From contig CAVXHQ010000005.1 in NCBI GenBank assembly GCA_963761735.1, forward strand, positions 1 through 64,000: a stretch of DNA of 64,000 nucleotides, written 5' to 3'. Positions 26,428 through 34,378 of the stretch are shown here, piece after piece; positions within the stretch are counted from its first letter, which is position 1, and the number at the start of each line of letters is the position of its first letter. The notes under the pieces were generated by a model, which saw only the letters and a program-made list of their open reading frames with translations, did no database searches and was not told where the DNA came from. The translations under genes were made by a program, and so were the position numbers. Source of the stretch: CAVXHQ01 sp963761735 (GTDB taxonomy: Bacteria > Pseudomonadota > Alphaproteobacteria > Rhodobacterales > Rhodobacteraceae).

Positions 26428-27230
26428 CAGCGACGCCTTACCAAATCCTCACTTTCATCGGTCGCGGCACCTCCGTGCGCGATTATCACCGGCTGAAGGC
26501 TGCACTTGACCGGTTGCAATCCACGACAATCTGTACATCGATCCGCCAACCCGTTGAGGGGCGGCGGCACCGGTTTTCTTGGATCAACGAATGGCAAGAG
26601 CGCTCCGATGCACTGGGCCGACCCGATGGAATCGAACTCATCGTCCCAGACTGGTTCTATCAAGCGGTGCTGGACGACACGCTGATCCTCACCATCGACC
26701 CTGACTATTTCGACCTGACTGGTGGCTTGGATCGTTGGCTCTATCGCCTCGTGCGTAAGCACGGTGGTCGCCAGCGCGCAGGATGGCGGTTCGAATTTCA
26801 CCATTTGCACCTCAAATCCGGCAGCCTCTCGCCGTTCAAGCGGTTTGCTTTTGCTCTGCGCGAGATCATCCGCCGTCAGCCTTTGCCAGGATATCGCCTT
26901 GCGCTTGAGATTGAACCGCAAGGGCGCCACTTGCTCGCGTTTGAGCCCTGTGGACAACCTGTGAATGGCCTCGTGCTATCGGGAGCCTACGGTATCGTGC
27001 CATCAGGAACCGGACCCTCGTGCTATCGGGAACCCGAACGAGCCTTAACTTCTTCTGGCAGCGACAGAAATCGCGCCCTTAACTTAGAATCTAACAAAGA
27101 ATCTAACTCTTGTAGTACTCGGCACGCTGGGGAAAACCCAAATCTGGCTCGTTCCACGCCTCCAAAAACCGGCCGAGATGGGAGCACGCAGGATCTGCCG
27201 ATCGGTCCGACTGGCGAGGCTAAGCCATGA
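26428..27230 (+). pseudogene. repA: repA, 3' part
   Basis: Continues RepA from AATPYQILTFIGRGTSVRDY through LKAALDRLQSTTICTSIRQ, RFSWINEWQERSDALGRPD and FALREIIRRQPLPGYRL. The conserved winged-helix initiator region spans this half. The last 80 residues are polar and include the segment encoded by iteron-like repeats (LVLSGAYG, CYREPE). An internal ATG at 26424 could allow a truncated product lacking the first domain. The stop overlaps the DUF2840 start (ATGA); the parA gene that usually sits between them is absent. Confidence 0.85.
26950..27035 (+). repeat. Iteron-like repeats and DnaA-box-like site inside repA
   Basis: Three 17-bp direct repeats of consensus TCGTGCTATCGGGAACC start at 26972, 26996 and 27019, with 24- and 23-bp periods, about two helical turns. 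Just upstream, TGTGGACAA (26950-26958) is one mismatch from the inverted DnaA box TGTGGATAA. This arrangement suits a RepA-binding replication origin embedded in the gene. No function has been tested here. Confidence 0.55.
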
Positions 27231-27745
27231 CCGTGCAGGGTTCCTCAAAACGCGCAAGAAATACGCGACCCGATGGGTTCGACACCGATCTGACGTTCGT
27301 TGAACTGACCTGGAAGGAGGGCCGGGTCGAGCAATGGGTCCGCTTCGGCAAGCCGACCTGTGAACGCCGGATTGATAAGCATCGCCGCCGGTTTGGCTTC
27401 GCGCCAGGCTCGGTCTTCGGGGTCAATCGCTGGGCCTCGAATGACTTCGGGACGGTCCTGTCGCGGTTTGACATTCTGTGCGCCGCCCATACCGGAGAGA
27501 CCATCCAGACGCTGCCCTTTCTGCGTCCCGGTGGTGCGCTTCTGCTGTCGACCCATGGCTGGCCAAAGGTTGAGCGGGTTCTCCAAACAATCGATGCCAT
27601 CGAAGCACTCGGCATCGACACTGCCGATGTTGCCCCCGACTATTGGCGACACGTCCACAATCGTATGGCCGCAGGACAAGCGGCTCACGCCTATACGCGG
27701 CTGCAACATCGGGCCTGGCTCAAGCGGCGGAGCGTCGGGCAATGA
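27227..27745 (+). CDS. DUF2840 family protein
   Basis: 172 residues with the DUF2840 core: TFVELTWKEGRVEQWVRFGK, RRFGFAPGSVFGVNRWASND, FDILCAAHTGETIQTLPFL and GGALLLSTHGWPKVERVLQ. The family is restricted to this type of conjugative element and has no known function. It overlaps repA by 4 bp upstream and traF by 4 bp downstream, so the genes form one translationally linked operon. Confidence 0.92.
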   Translation: MTVQGSSKRARNTRPDGFDTDLTFVELTWKEGRVEQWVRFGKPTCERRIDKHRRRFGFAPGSVFGVNRWASNDFGTVLSRFDILCAAHTGETIQTLPFLRPGGALLLSTHGWPKVERVLQTIDAIEALGIDTADVAPDYWRHVHNRMAAGQAAHAYTRLQHRAWLKRRSVGQ

Positions 27746-28332
27746 ACAGGCGGGGCAAAAACGTCTGGGCCATGGCCATCGCCACCGCACTGGTTGTCGT
27801 GCCGTCGTTCGTTCCTTGGCCGCCTTGGCTCCTTTGGAATGCCAGTGCGAGCGTGCCGATCGGGCTCTACCTTCTGCGCCCCGCCGACCAGGTCACCATC
27901 GGCGACTTGGTTGCCGTTCAGCCACCACCGGAGCTTTCTGATTTCCTGGACGAGCGCGGCTACCTGCCGAGGCATGTGCCGCTTCTCAAGCATGTCGTGG
28001 CGCTCCCAGGGGCCAACATCTGCCGCGCAGGGAACACCATCACCGTCGATCAAAGCGTCGTTGGGTCTGCCCTTTTGCAGGACAGTCTCGGTCGTAGCCT
28101 TCCGCGCTGGGAAGGATGCCGACGCCTCACCGACGGCGATATCTTTCTCATGAACCCGGAAGCGCCTGACAGCCTCGACGGGCGATATTTTGGCGCCTTG
28201 CCGAGCACCGCGATCACCGGGCGGCTGGTGCCTGTCTGGGTTCATTCCGGCAGCGCGCACCGCGGGATCATGAGCACCAATTTACCAAACCACCGCAACA
28301 GAAAGGAAACCATCCATGCCCCAGATCGGTGA
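27742..28332 (+). CDS. traF: S26-family signal peptidase TraF
   Basis: 196 residues, start ATG overlapping the DUF2840 stop. An N-terminal hydrophobic segment (VWAMAIATALVVVPSFVPWP) anchors the protein. The catalytic serine lies in the box SASVPIGLYLL (about 34-44), and the lysine in PLLKHVVALPG (about 81-91), the Ser-Lys pair of S26 peptidases. TraF matures or cyclises conjugative pilin in related systems. The last 6 codons overlap the start of the next gene. No pilin or other mating-pore gene remains in the window. Confidence 0.9.
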   Translation: MNRRGKNVWAMAIATALVVVPSFVPWPPWLLWNASASVPIGLYLLRPADQVTIGDLVAVQPPPELSDFLDERGYLPRHVPLLKHVVALPGANICRAGNTITVDQSVVGSALLQDSLGRSLPRWEGCRRLTDGDIFLMNPEAPDSLDGRYFGALPSTAITGRLVPVWVHSGSAHRGIMSTNLPNHRNRKETIHAPDR

Positions 28333-28651
28333 ATTCACCCGCACAAAATCCGGCTTTGCCGGACATATTCGGACGCTGACGCTCGACCTCGACGTCACCC
28401 TAAGCCAAGCCGAAGCGACCGATGTGGAGAACGGGCCGGACTACCGCCTGTTTCACTGTGACGGTGAGATGGCCCGCGAAATCGGCGCGGCCTGGACGCG
28501 CACCGGCGAGAAGGCCGGTGAATACCTTTCGGTTCTGATCGACGATCCTATGCTCACGCAGCCGATCCGCGCCAACCTCTTCCGGAATGGCGAGGCATCG
28601 GTCTGGGCATTGCAGTGGAGCCGTCCGCCAAAGCGCAACGGGAAGGATTAA
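28316..28651 (+). CDS. DUF736 family protein (second copy)
   Basis: 111 residues: MPQIGEFTRTKSGFAGHIRT, EIGAAWTRTGEKAGEYLSVL, and the C-terminal WALQWSRPPKRNGKD. It is a DUF736 protein clearly diverged from the one at 14342-14665. It overlaps traF by 17 bp and is followed 3 bp later by the lytic transglycosylase, the standard order in these elements. Confidence 0.92.
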   Translation: MPQIGEFTRTKSGFAGHIRTLTLDLDVTLSQAEATDVENGPDYRLFHCDGEMAREIGAAWTRTGEKAGEYLSVLIDDPMLTQPIRANLFRNGEASVWALQWSRPPKRNGKD

Positions 28652-28654
28652 CCC

Positions 28655-29398
28655 ATGCGCCGGTCCCGATCCCGCAGTGACATTCTGGTGACGGTGCTGA
28701 TGCCGGGCGCAGTACGTCGCGTTGCCATTTTCCTTCTTTCCGGATTCGCCGCAGCGTTACCTGCGAACAGAGTTGCACTCGCAGAAACTGCGCTTCCAGC
28801 CCTCACTGTGGCGCGGGATACCCATGCCGCTGCCATCTCTGAAGCATCGGTACGCTTCGCCATTCCGGAACACTGGATCCGCGCCGTGATGCGCGTCGAA
28901 AGCGCAGGCAATCCGCAGGCCATATCGCGGGCGGGGGCCATGGGGCTCATGCAGGTGATGCCTGGGACCTGGGGCGAGTTGCGACAACACCACGGCTTGG
29001 GACAAGATCCCTTCGACCCGCGCGAAAACATCATTGCTGGGACTGCCTATCTGCGCGCGATGCTTGACCGCTACGGAACAGTTGGTGCCATGCTTGCCGC
29101 CTACAACGCGGGACCGGGGCGATATGACGAATTCCTGTCAACAGAGCGTCCACTGCCCGCCGAAACCCGCGCCTATGTCGCGACCCTAGCGCCACTTCTT
29201 GACCGTGACGGGGCACTTCCGCACCGGTCCTCCGCGACCGATTGGCGCGAAGCAGCGCTCTTTGCGGACAGATCAGCTGCAAGCGAACTGCCGTCTGAGA
29301 GCGAACCGGCGACAGCGCGCTCGACGCTCGACGATCCTGCGCCAACGCCCACATCAAAGCTTTTCGTCGCACGGCAAAGCGAGGGCAGTCAGCCATGA
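28655..29398 (+). CDS. Lytic transglycosylase (VirB1-like)
   Basis: 247 residues. A signal-peptide-like segment (RVAIFLLSGFAAALPANRVA) is followed by an SLT domain with the catalytic glutamate in VMRVESAGNPQAISRAG, then AMGLMQVMPGTWGEL and the AYNAGPGRYDEFL motif. It should locally open peptidoglycan for the transfer apparatus in the periplasm. A low-complexity C-terminal tail (residues 190-247) is rich in Ser, Ala and Glu. Confidence 0.92.
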   Translation: MRRSRSRSDILVTVLMPGAVRRVAIFLLSGFAAALPANRVALAETALPALTVARDTHAAAISEASVRFAIPEHWIRAVMRVESAGNPQAISRAGAMGLMQVMPGTWGELRQHHGLGQDPFDPRENIIAGTAYLRAMLDRYGTVGAMLAAYNAGPGRYDEFLSTERPLPAETRAYVATLAPLLDRDGALPHRSSATDWREAALFADRSAASELPSESEPATARSTLDDPAPTPTSKLFVARQSEGSQP

Positions 29399-29649
29399 GA
29401 GTGGTCGCACCCCTGCGCGTTCTGGCGTGCTGCCGGATGATATGGGCGGAAGGGCGTGCCTGGAGGAAGGGCGGGAAGAGAAAAGGGCGAGATAAAAGCG
29501 CATGCCACGAATGCCGCAAGTCCCTGATGGGACTGGCGTTTTCGCGTGCATACGGGTCGGTCGTGTGCAGGAATTCTGGTTTTCTTAAGCGATTTCAATG
29601 GTCCGGCATGCACAGTGTTTATTTGCCTTTCGATTGGGGCGTGTTGTGA
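29395..29649 (+). CDS. Possible small coupled ORF over the oriT region
   Basis: An 84-codon frame whose ATG overlaps the transglycosylase stop (ATGA) and whose stop overlaps the relaxase GTG (GTGA). Perfect spacing argues for translation, perhaps only to couple the two genes. The product (MRVVAPLRVLACCRMIWAEG ...) is basic, Cys/Trp-rich and matches no family I know. The same DNA is the best oriT candidate, so the frame may be incidental. Confidence 0.3.
   Translation: MRVVAPLRVLACCRMIWAEGRAWRKGGKRKGRDKSACHECRKSLMGLAFSRAYGSVVCRNSGFLKRFQWSGMHSVYLPFDWGVL
29399..29645 (+). other. Candidate origin of transfer (oriT)
   Basis: Non-conserved-looking DNA directly upstream of the relaxase gene, where oriT lies in related elements. 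It contains a hairpin AGTCCC-TGAT-GGGACT (29519-29534), extended by two more pairs after one mismatch, preceded by AT-richer GAGATAAAAGCGCATGCC. The relaxase-adjacent position and hairpin support oriT; the nick site cannot be assigned. Confidence 0.4.
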
Positions 29650-31412
29650 GCGAGATCGAACGCGACTTCCGTATCCGACCAGGCAAGCCCCGAAGCACTC
29701 GTATTCCGCGGACCAAGGGCTTCATTGATCAGGTGCTCCGCGCGGCTCAGCAGGCGGGCCACACGTCGCCATCTCGCACGAGCCGTGGGCCTGGCCGCTC
29801 GACCTTCGGGCGCGGACAAAACCGATTTGGACGTAGTCGACTTTTTTCGCCAACCCGCCGCGTTGTCGTGAAGGCAAGGATCGCGCGTCACAAGGGCCGT
29901 GCCTATCGCGCTGCCCCGCTCAAAACCCATCTCGCTTATCTGCGTCGCGAGGGCGTCAGCCGCGAGGGCGAGAAGGGGCTGCTCTTCAATGCGGAAACTG
30001 ACAATCTCGAAGGGTTGGATTTTGCAGAGCGCTGCGAAGATGACCGCCACCATTTCCGGTTCATAATTTCGCCCGAGGATGCGGCCGAGATGGAAGACCT
30101 GCGCAGCTTCACCCGAGATGTCGCGCGCCGAATGGAGGCCGATCTTGGCACGCGACTGGATTGGGTCGCGGTGGATCATTGGAACACCGACAATCCGCAC
30201 GTGCATCTGATCGTCCGCGGCGTCGATGATCATGGCGGCGATCTGGTCATCGCGCGTGACTATATCAGCAGCGGATTACGGTCCCGCGCCGAGGATTTGG
30301 TCGCGCTCGAACTTGGCCCCAAGCCTGAACACGAGATCCGACATGCGCTCGAACAAGTGGTCACTGCAGAACGCTGGACTAGCCTCGACCGCGAAATCCG
30401 TTATCGCGCCGATGACCTCGGACTAATCGACCTGCGCCCCGAGACCCACGGCCCAGAGGATCCGCAAATCAGGCGGTTGATGATCGGCCGCTTGCAGCAC
30501 CTAAAAAAGCTTGGCCTCGCCTCGGAGGGCCGCCCCGGCGAATGGATGCTTGGGACGGAGGCCGAGCGCACGCTCAGGGATCTTGGCGAGCGCGGCGACA
30601 TCATCAAGACCATGCACCGCGCCTTCGCTGCGAAGGGGCGGGACCGTGGCTTCACAGATTTTGTCGTCGACAATGGTGGAGCGGGCGATCCAATCATCGG
30701 GCGGCTGGTCGCCACCGGGCTGCATGACGAACAGACTGGCATGGCTTATGCCGTTATCGACGGGACCGATGGGCGCGCCCATCATGTCCGTTTCCGCGGG
30801 CTGGATGCTTTCGAGCATGCGCCGCATCTGGGTGGCATCGTCGAAGTCCGCCGCTTCGGTGGACCAGACGACCCACGGCCCACTCTTGTTCTCGCCACGC
30901 GGTCAGATCTCGATCTGCAAAGCCAGATCACCGCGCCCGGCGCGACCTGGCTTGACCATCGGCTGGTCGCGCGGGCCCAGATGCCGCTCGCCAAGGGTGG
31001 TTTTGGGAGCGAAGTCCGCAACGCGCTCGAGGCCCGTACCGAACACCTGGCCCGCGAGGGTCTAGCCGACCGACAGGGGCAACAGATTCTCCTGCAGCGC
31101 AATCTGCTCGCCACCCTTCGGCGGCGCGAGCTCAATAAAGTGGGTGAGAAGCTCTCGACCGAGACCGGTTTGCCGCACCGACCCTCGGCGGCGGGCGAAC
31201 ATGTCTCCGGCACCTACAGCCGCCAGCTGCGCCTGTCCTCTGGTCGCTACGCAATGATCGAAGGGATCAGCCCCGACGGTGGCCGCAGCTTCCAACTTGT
31301 CCCCTGGTCCCGCGAGATCGAACCGCGATTTGGCCAGCGGGTCGCGGGGGTCGCGCGCAGTGGAGGCGGCATCGACTGGAGCCTGGGTCGAAAACGCGGG
31401 CTCAACATATGA
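29646..31412 (+). CDS. Relaxase (VirD2-like, DUF3363)
   Basis: 588 residues from GTG 29646 (VSEIERDFRIRPGKPRSTRI), overlapping the preceding frame by 4 bp. The N-terminal relaxase domain includes FIDQVLRAAQQAG, a long basic stretch (KARIARHKGRAYRAAPLKTH), RFIISPEDAAEMEDL and the metal-binding histidines in DHWNTDNPHVHLIVRGVDD (about 180-198). The DUF3363 C-terminal half follows (FTDFVVDNGGAGDPIIGRLV, HHVRFRGLDAFEHAPHLGGI). It should nick at oriT and pilot the strand to the VirD4 coupling protein encoded 16 bp downstream. Full length. Confidence 0.92.
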   Translation: MSEIERDFRIRPGKPRSTRIPRTKGFIDQVLRAAQQAGHTSPSRTSRGPGRSTFGRGQNRFGRSRLFSPTRRVVVKARIARHKGRAYRAAPLKTHLAYLRREGVSREGEKGLLFNAETDNLEGLDFAERCEDDRHHFRFIISPEDAAEMEDLRSFTRDVARRMEADLGTRLDWVAVDHWNTDNPHVHLIVRGVDDHGGDLVIARDYISSGLRSRAEDLVALELGPKPEHEIRHALEQVVTAERWTSLDREIRYRADDLGLIDLRPETHGPEDPQIRRLMIGRLQHLKKLGLASEGRPGEWMLGTEAERTLRDLGERGDIIKTMHRAFAAKGRDRGFTDFVVDNGGAGDPIIGRLVATGLHDEQTGMAYAVIDGTDGRAHHVRFRGLDAFEHAPHLGGIVEVRRFGGPDDPRPTLVLATRSDLDLQSQITAPGATWLDHRLVARAQMPLAKGGFGSEVRNALEARTEHLAREGLADRQGQQILLQRNLLATLRRRELNKVGEKLSTETGLPHRPSAAGEHVSGTYSRQLRLSSGRYAMIEGISPDGGRSFQLVPWSREIEPRFGQRVAGVARSGGGIDWSLGRKRGLNI

Positions 31413-31428
31413 TGAAAGGACCCTGATC

Positions 31429-33417
31429 ATGACCGCCACGAAAATCCTCTGGGGACAGATCCTCGTTGTCTTCCTGATCGTGCTCACGACAACGTGGAGC
31501 GCGACCCAATGGGTGGCCTGGCGGTTGGGGTTTCAGGCGCAGCTCGGCAACCCGTGGTTCGAGGCCTTCAGCGTGCCGATCTATCCGCCGCCAGCTTTAT
31601 TCTGGTGGTGGTACTTCTACGACGCCTATGCCCGCACAGTGTTCTGGGAGGGCGGAGCCATCGCTGCGTCCGGCGGTTTCATCTCCATCGCTGTCGCGAT
31701 TACCATGTCGGTCTTGCGCGCTCGGGAGGCTGCCGATGTGGATACCTATGGCTCGGCCCGCTGGGCGACACAGGCAGAGGTAGAGGCCGCTGGGCTGCTC
31801 GGTTCAGATGGCGTCGTATTGGGCAAGCTCGATCAGACCTACCTGCGCCATGATGGCCCGGAGCATGTCCTTTGCTTTGCGCCGACCCGATCCGGCAAAG
31901 GCGTGGGTCTGGTGATCCCGACGCTTCTGACTTGGCCGGGCTCGGCCATCGTCCACGACATCAAGGGCGAGAACTGGGATCTGACGGCAGGCTTTCGCGC
32001 GAAACATGGCCGGGTGCTTCGTTTCGACCCGACCAGCATGACCTCCGCCGCCTACAACCCGCTGCTCGAGGTGCGTCGCGGCGAATGGGAGGTGCGCGAC
32101 GTGCAGAACGTAGCCGACGTCCTGGTTGATCCGGAGGGATCGCTGGAGAAACGCAACCATTGGGAAAAGACCTCGCATTCGCTCCTAGTGGGCGCGATCC
32201 TTCATGTGCTTTACGCGGAGCGGGACAAGACACTGGCTGGGGTGGCCGCCTTCCTCTCAGATCCGCTCCGCCCAATCGAGGAGACGCTGGAAGCGATGAC
32301 GGTGACCCGCCATCTAGGCGAGGCTGGGCCGCATCCGGTCATCGCCTCGACTGCAAGGGAACTATTAAACAAGTCTGACAACGAACGCTCGGGCGTGCTT
32401 TCGACGGCCATGTCTTTTCTCGGGCTCTATCGCGATCCGGTCGTCGCCCATGTGACTCGCCGCTGCGACTGGCGGATTGCCGACCTGATCGGCGGCGCGC
32501 AACTCTCGACGCTTTACCTGGTGGTGCCACCTTCAGACATCTCACGTACCAAGCCGCTGATCCGGCTGGTGCTGAACCAGATCGGCCGCCGCCTGACGGA
32601 GGATTTGAACGATACCAAACGACGTCACCGTATTCTAATGATGCTCGATGAGTTCCCAGCACTCGGGCGGCTCGACTTCTTCGAAAGCGCACTGGCCTTC
32701 ATGGCGGGCTACGGAATCAAAAGTTTCCTGATTGCTCAATCTCTGAACCAGATCGAGAAGGCCTATGGCCAGAACAATGCCATCCTCGACAACTGCCATG
32801 TCCGGGTGAGCTTCGCGACCAATGACGAACGCACCGCCAAGCGGGTTTCAGACGCCCTCGGCACGGCGACCGAGATGAAAGCGATGCGGAATTATGCCGG
32901 GCACCGACTGGCACCTTGGCTCGGCCATTTGATGGTGTCCCGCTCCGAGACCGCCCGCCAGCTTTTGACCCCCGGCGAGATCATGCAACTACCTCCCGAC
33001 GACGAGATCGTCATGGTGGCTGGCTCGCCACCTATCCGAGCGAAAAAGGCACGATATTTCGAGGACCGACGGTTTTCAGAGCGCGTGCTGCGGCCACCAG
33101 AGCCCGAAGAAGCTGGAGCCATAACAAGAAATGATCCGTGGTCTTCTTTAGCAAAGGCAACTCGTTCAGATCCCGAGTTTGCCGCTGACACCAAGACAGA
33201 TGATGACGAAGCCAACGCGGGGCTGCGCCGAGAGCCGGAATTGCCTGATCATGTTGCGATCGCGCCAGAGACCTCGCCAGAGCCAGCACGCGAGTTCGAA
33301 ATGATGCTGGACGATGAGCCTGAGGAAGCAGTCCAACAACGACAGGCACTACGCCGAAAAATGGGACAGGTGGCCCGACAAGCCTCGCTTGACCGTAACG
33401 ATGGTATTGATCTTTGA
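31429..33417 (+). CDS. virD4: Type IV coupling protein VirD4/TraG
   Basis: 662 residues, ATG at 31429 after GAAAGGACCCTGATC. Two N-terminal membrane helices (ILVVFLIVLTTTWSATQWVA; AIAASGGFISIAVAITMSVL) precede the ATPase: Walker A CFAPTRSGKGVGLVIP (about 149-164), Walker B RILMMLDEFPALGRLDF and the TraG signature QSLNQIEKAYGQNNAIL. The C-terminal 100 residues are acidic. It couples the relaxosome to the secretion channel at the inner membrane. Its own C-terminus is homologous to the remnant at 48657-49095. Confidence 0.94.
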   Translation: MTATKILWGQILVVFLIVLTTTWSATQWVAWRLGFQAQLGNPWFEAFSVPIYPPPALFWWWYFYDAYARTVFWEGGAIAASGGFISIAVAITMSVLRAREAADVDTYGSARWATQAEVEAAGLLGSDGVVLGKLDQTYLRHDGPEHVLCFAPTRSGKGVGLVIPTLLTWPGSAIVHDIKGENWDLTAGFRAKHGRVLRFDPTSMTSAAYNPLLEVRRGEWEVRDVQNVADVLVDPEGSLEKRNHWEKTSHSLLVGAILHVLYAERDKTLAGVAAFLSDPLRPIEETLEAMTVTRHLGEAGPHPVIASTARELLNKSDNERSGVLSTAMSFLGLYRDPVVAHVTRRCDWRIADLIGGAQLSTLYLVVPPSDISRTKPLIRLVLNQIGRRLTEDLNDTKRRHRILMMLDEFPALGRLDFFESALAFMAGYGIKSFLIAQSLNQIEKAYGQNNAILDNCHVRVSFATNDERTAKRVSDALGTATEMKAMRNYAGHRLAPWLGHLMVSRSETARQLLTPGEIMQLPPDDEIVMVAGSPPIRAKKARYFEDRRFSERVLRPPEPEEAGAITRNDPWSSLAKATRSDPEFAADTKTDDDEANAGLRREPELPDHVAIAPETSPEPAREFEMMLDDEPEEAVQQRQALRRKMGQVARQASLDRNDGIDL

Positions 33418-33427
33418 GGACTGACCC

Positions 33428-33823
33428 ATGCGCAACCGTCTCAACCTGTCTCTGCCAGCCGAACTAATCGAACGCATCAACGACTTGGCTGACCGGAAAC
33501 GACTAACCCGGTCTGCGGTCGTCGAAGCGGCCGTCGAGTCCTTTCTCTCTCCCGATCACGCAGATATGCAGGAAGCTGCTTTAGGCAGAAGACTGGACCG
33601 CCTTTCGCGGCAGATTGGACGGCTGGAACGCGATCAACGCATTACGACTGAGACTCTGGCATTGTACGTTCGATTTTGGCTAGCCATTACGCCACCCGTG
33701 CCTGTTGAGGAACAGGCTGCTGCACAGGCCAAGGGGCGCGAGCGATTTGATGGGTTCGTCGAGACGCTCGGTAAAAGAGTGCAACAAGGAAAGCGCTTCT
33801 TGGACGAGGTTGTGGAAGATTAG
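33428..33823 (+). CDS. CopG-type ribbon-helix-helix protein
   Basis: 131 residues: N-terminal ribbon-helix-helix (MRNRLNLSLPAELIERINDL ... SAVVEAAVESFLSP), then a conserved C-terminal part (LDRLSRQIGRLERDQRITTE, KGRERFDGFVETLGKRVQQG). It follows virD4 by 10 bp, as always in this element family, and is normally followed by trbB. It probably represses the downstream trb operon in relatives; here that operon is missing. A decayed homologue is at 48201-48646. Confidence 0.88.
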   Translation: MRNRLNLSLPAELIERINDLADRKRLTRSAVVEAAVESFLSPDHADMQEAALGRRLDRLSRQIGRLERDQRITTETLALYVRFWLAITPPVPVEEQAAAQAKGRERFDGFVETLGKRVQQGKRFLDEVVED

Positions 33824-34168
33824 CGGTTAGAGGATCGTAACCATTGAAGGATTTACTACTTTGAAATAATTTACATTTACCTGTTTTGAACAGGCGTAAA
33901 GGCGGGCCTGATCAAAAAGCCTGCCGACTGCGATCATTTACTCCGGTGTTTCGGCACTACGGCCATCAGAGCCTTCATTTCGGCATGGGCATTGTCGTAA
34001 AGGTTAGAAGTCGCCATGACACCGTTGACTTTAAGGGTGCGGCATCGGCTCGTTAGTCGCCATTGCTGTGCATGTGATCTTGAGCAAGCAAGCATAACAA
34101 TCAAGTCCTAGTAAAGTCTGGCAAAGTCTGGCAACTTCACTCCGAATATTTCAAGAAGGAGCAGGTCC
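33824..34168. other. Intergenic region with tandem 10-mer ahead of the HTH gene
   Basis: 345 bp, more AT-rich than the transfer genes. GGCGGGC...GCCTGCC (about 33900-33927) forms an imperfect hairpin without a T-run. AAAGTCTGGC is repeated in tandem at 34113-34122 and 34123-34132, about 36 bp before the HTH start, a plausible operator. A minus-strand 27-codon frame (MATSNLYDNAHAEMKALMAV ...) near 33940-34020 is too short to support. This is the breakpoint where trb genes would be expected. Confidence 0.5.
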
Positions 34169-34378
34169 ATGACGGACCCTATTCTCACTTTGCCAGAGGT
34201 TGCGGTTTTGTTGAAGGTTGCCGAGAAAACTGTCTACACAATGGCGCAGAAGGGCCAGATACCGGCTTTCAAGGTGCGTGGGCAATGGCGGTTCAAACAC
34301 GACGACATTGACGCATGGATAGACGATCAAAAGGCCGCGGCCAAAGCGAACATCGGAAAAGGTGTTGCGGATGTCTGA
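34169..34378 (+). CDS. Excisionase-type helix-turn-helix protein
   Basis: 69 residues: ILTLPEVAVLLKVAEKTVYT, MAQKGQIPAFKVRGQWRFK, DDIDAWIDDQ. This is the MerR-like winged helix of small excisionase/regulator proteins, complete, with AGAAGGAGCAGGTCC before the ATG. Its 3' end overlaps the start of the restriction helicase by 8 bp, so it is the likely regulator of that gene; the tandem 10-mer upstream could be its site. Confidence 0.88.
   Translation: MTDPILTLPEVAVLLKVAEKTVYTMAQKGQIPAFKVRGQWRFKHDDIDAWIDDQKAAAKANIGKGVADV

Noticed and set aside
33930..34020. 27-codon minus-strand frame downstream of copG
   Set aside because: Too short, no ribosome site and no recognisable family.
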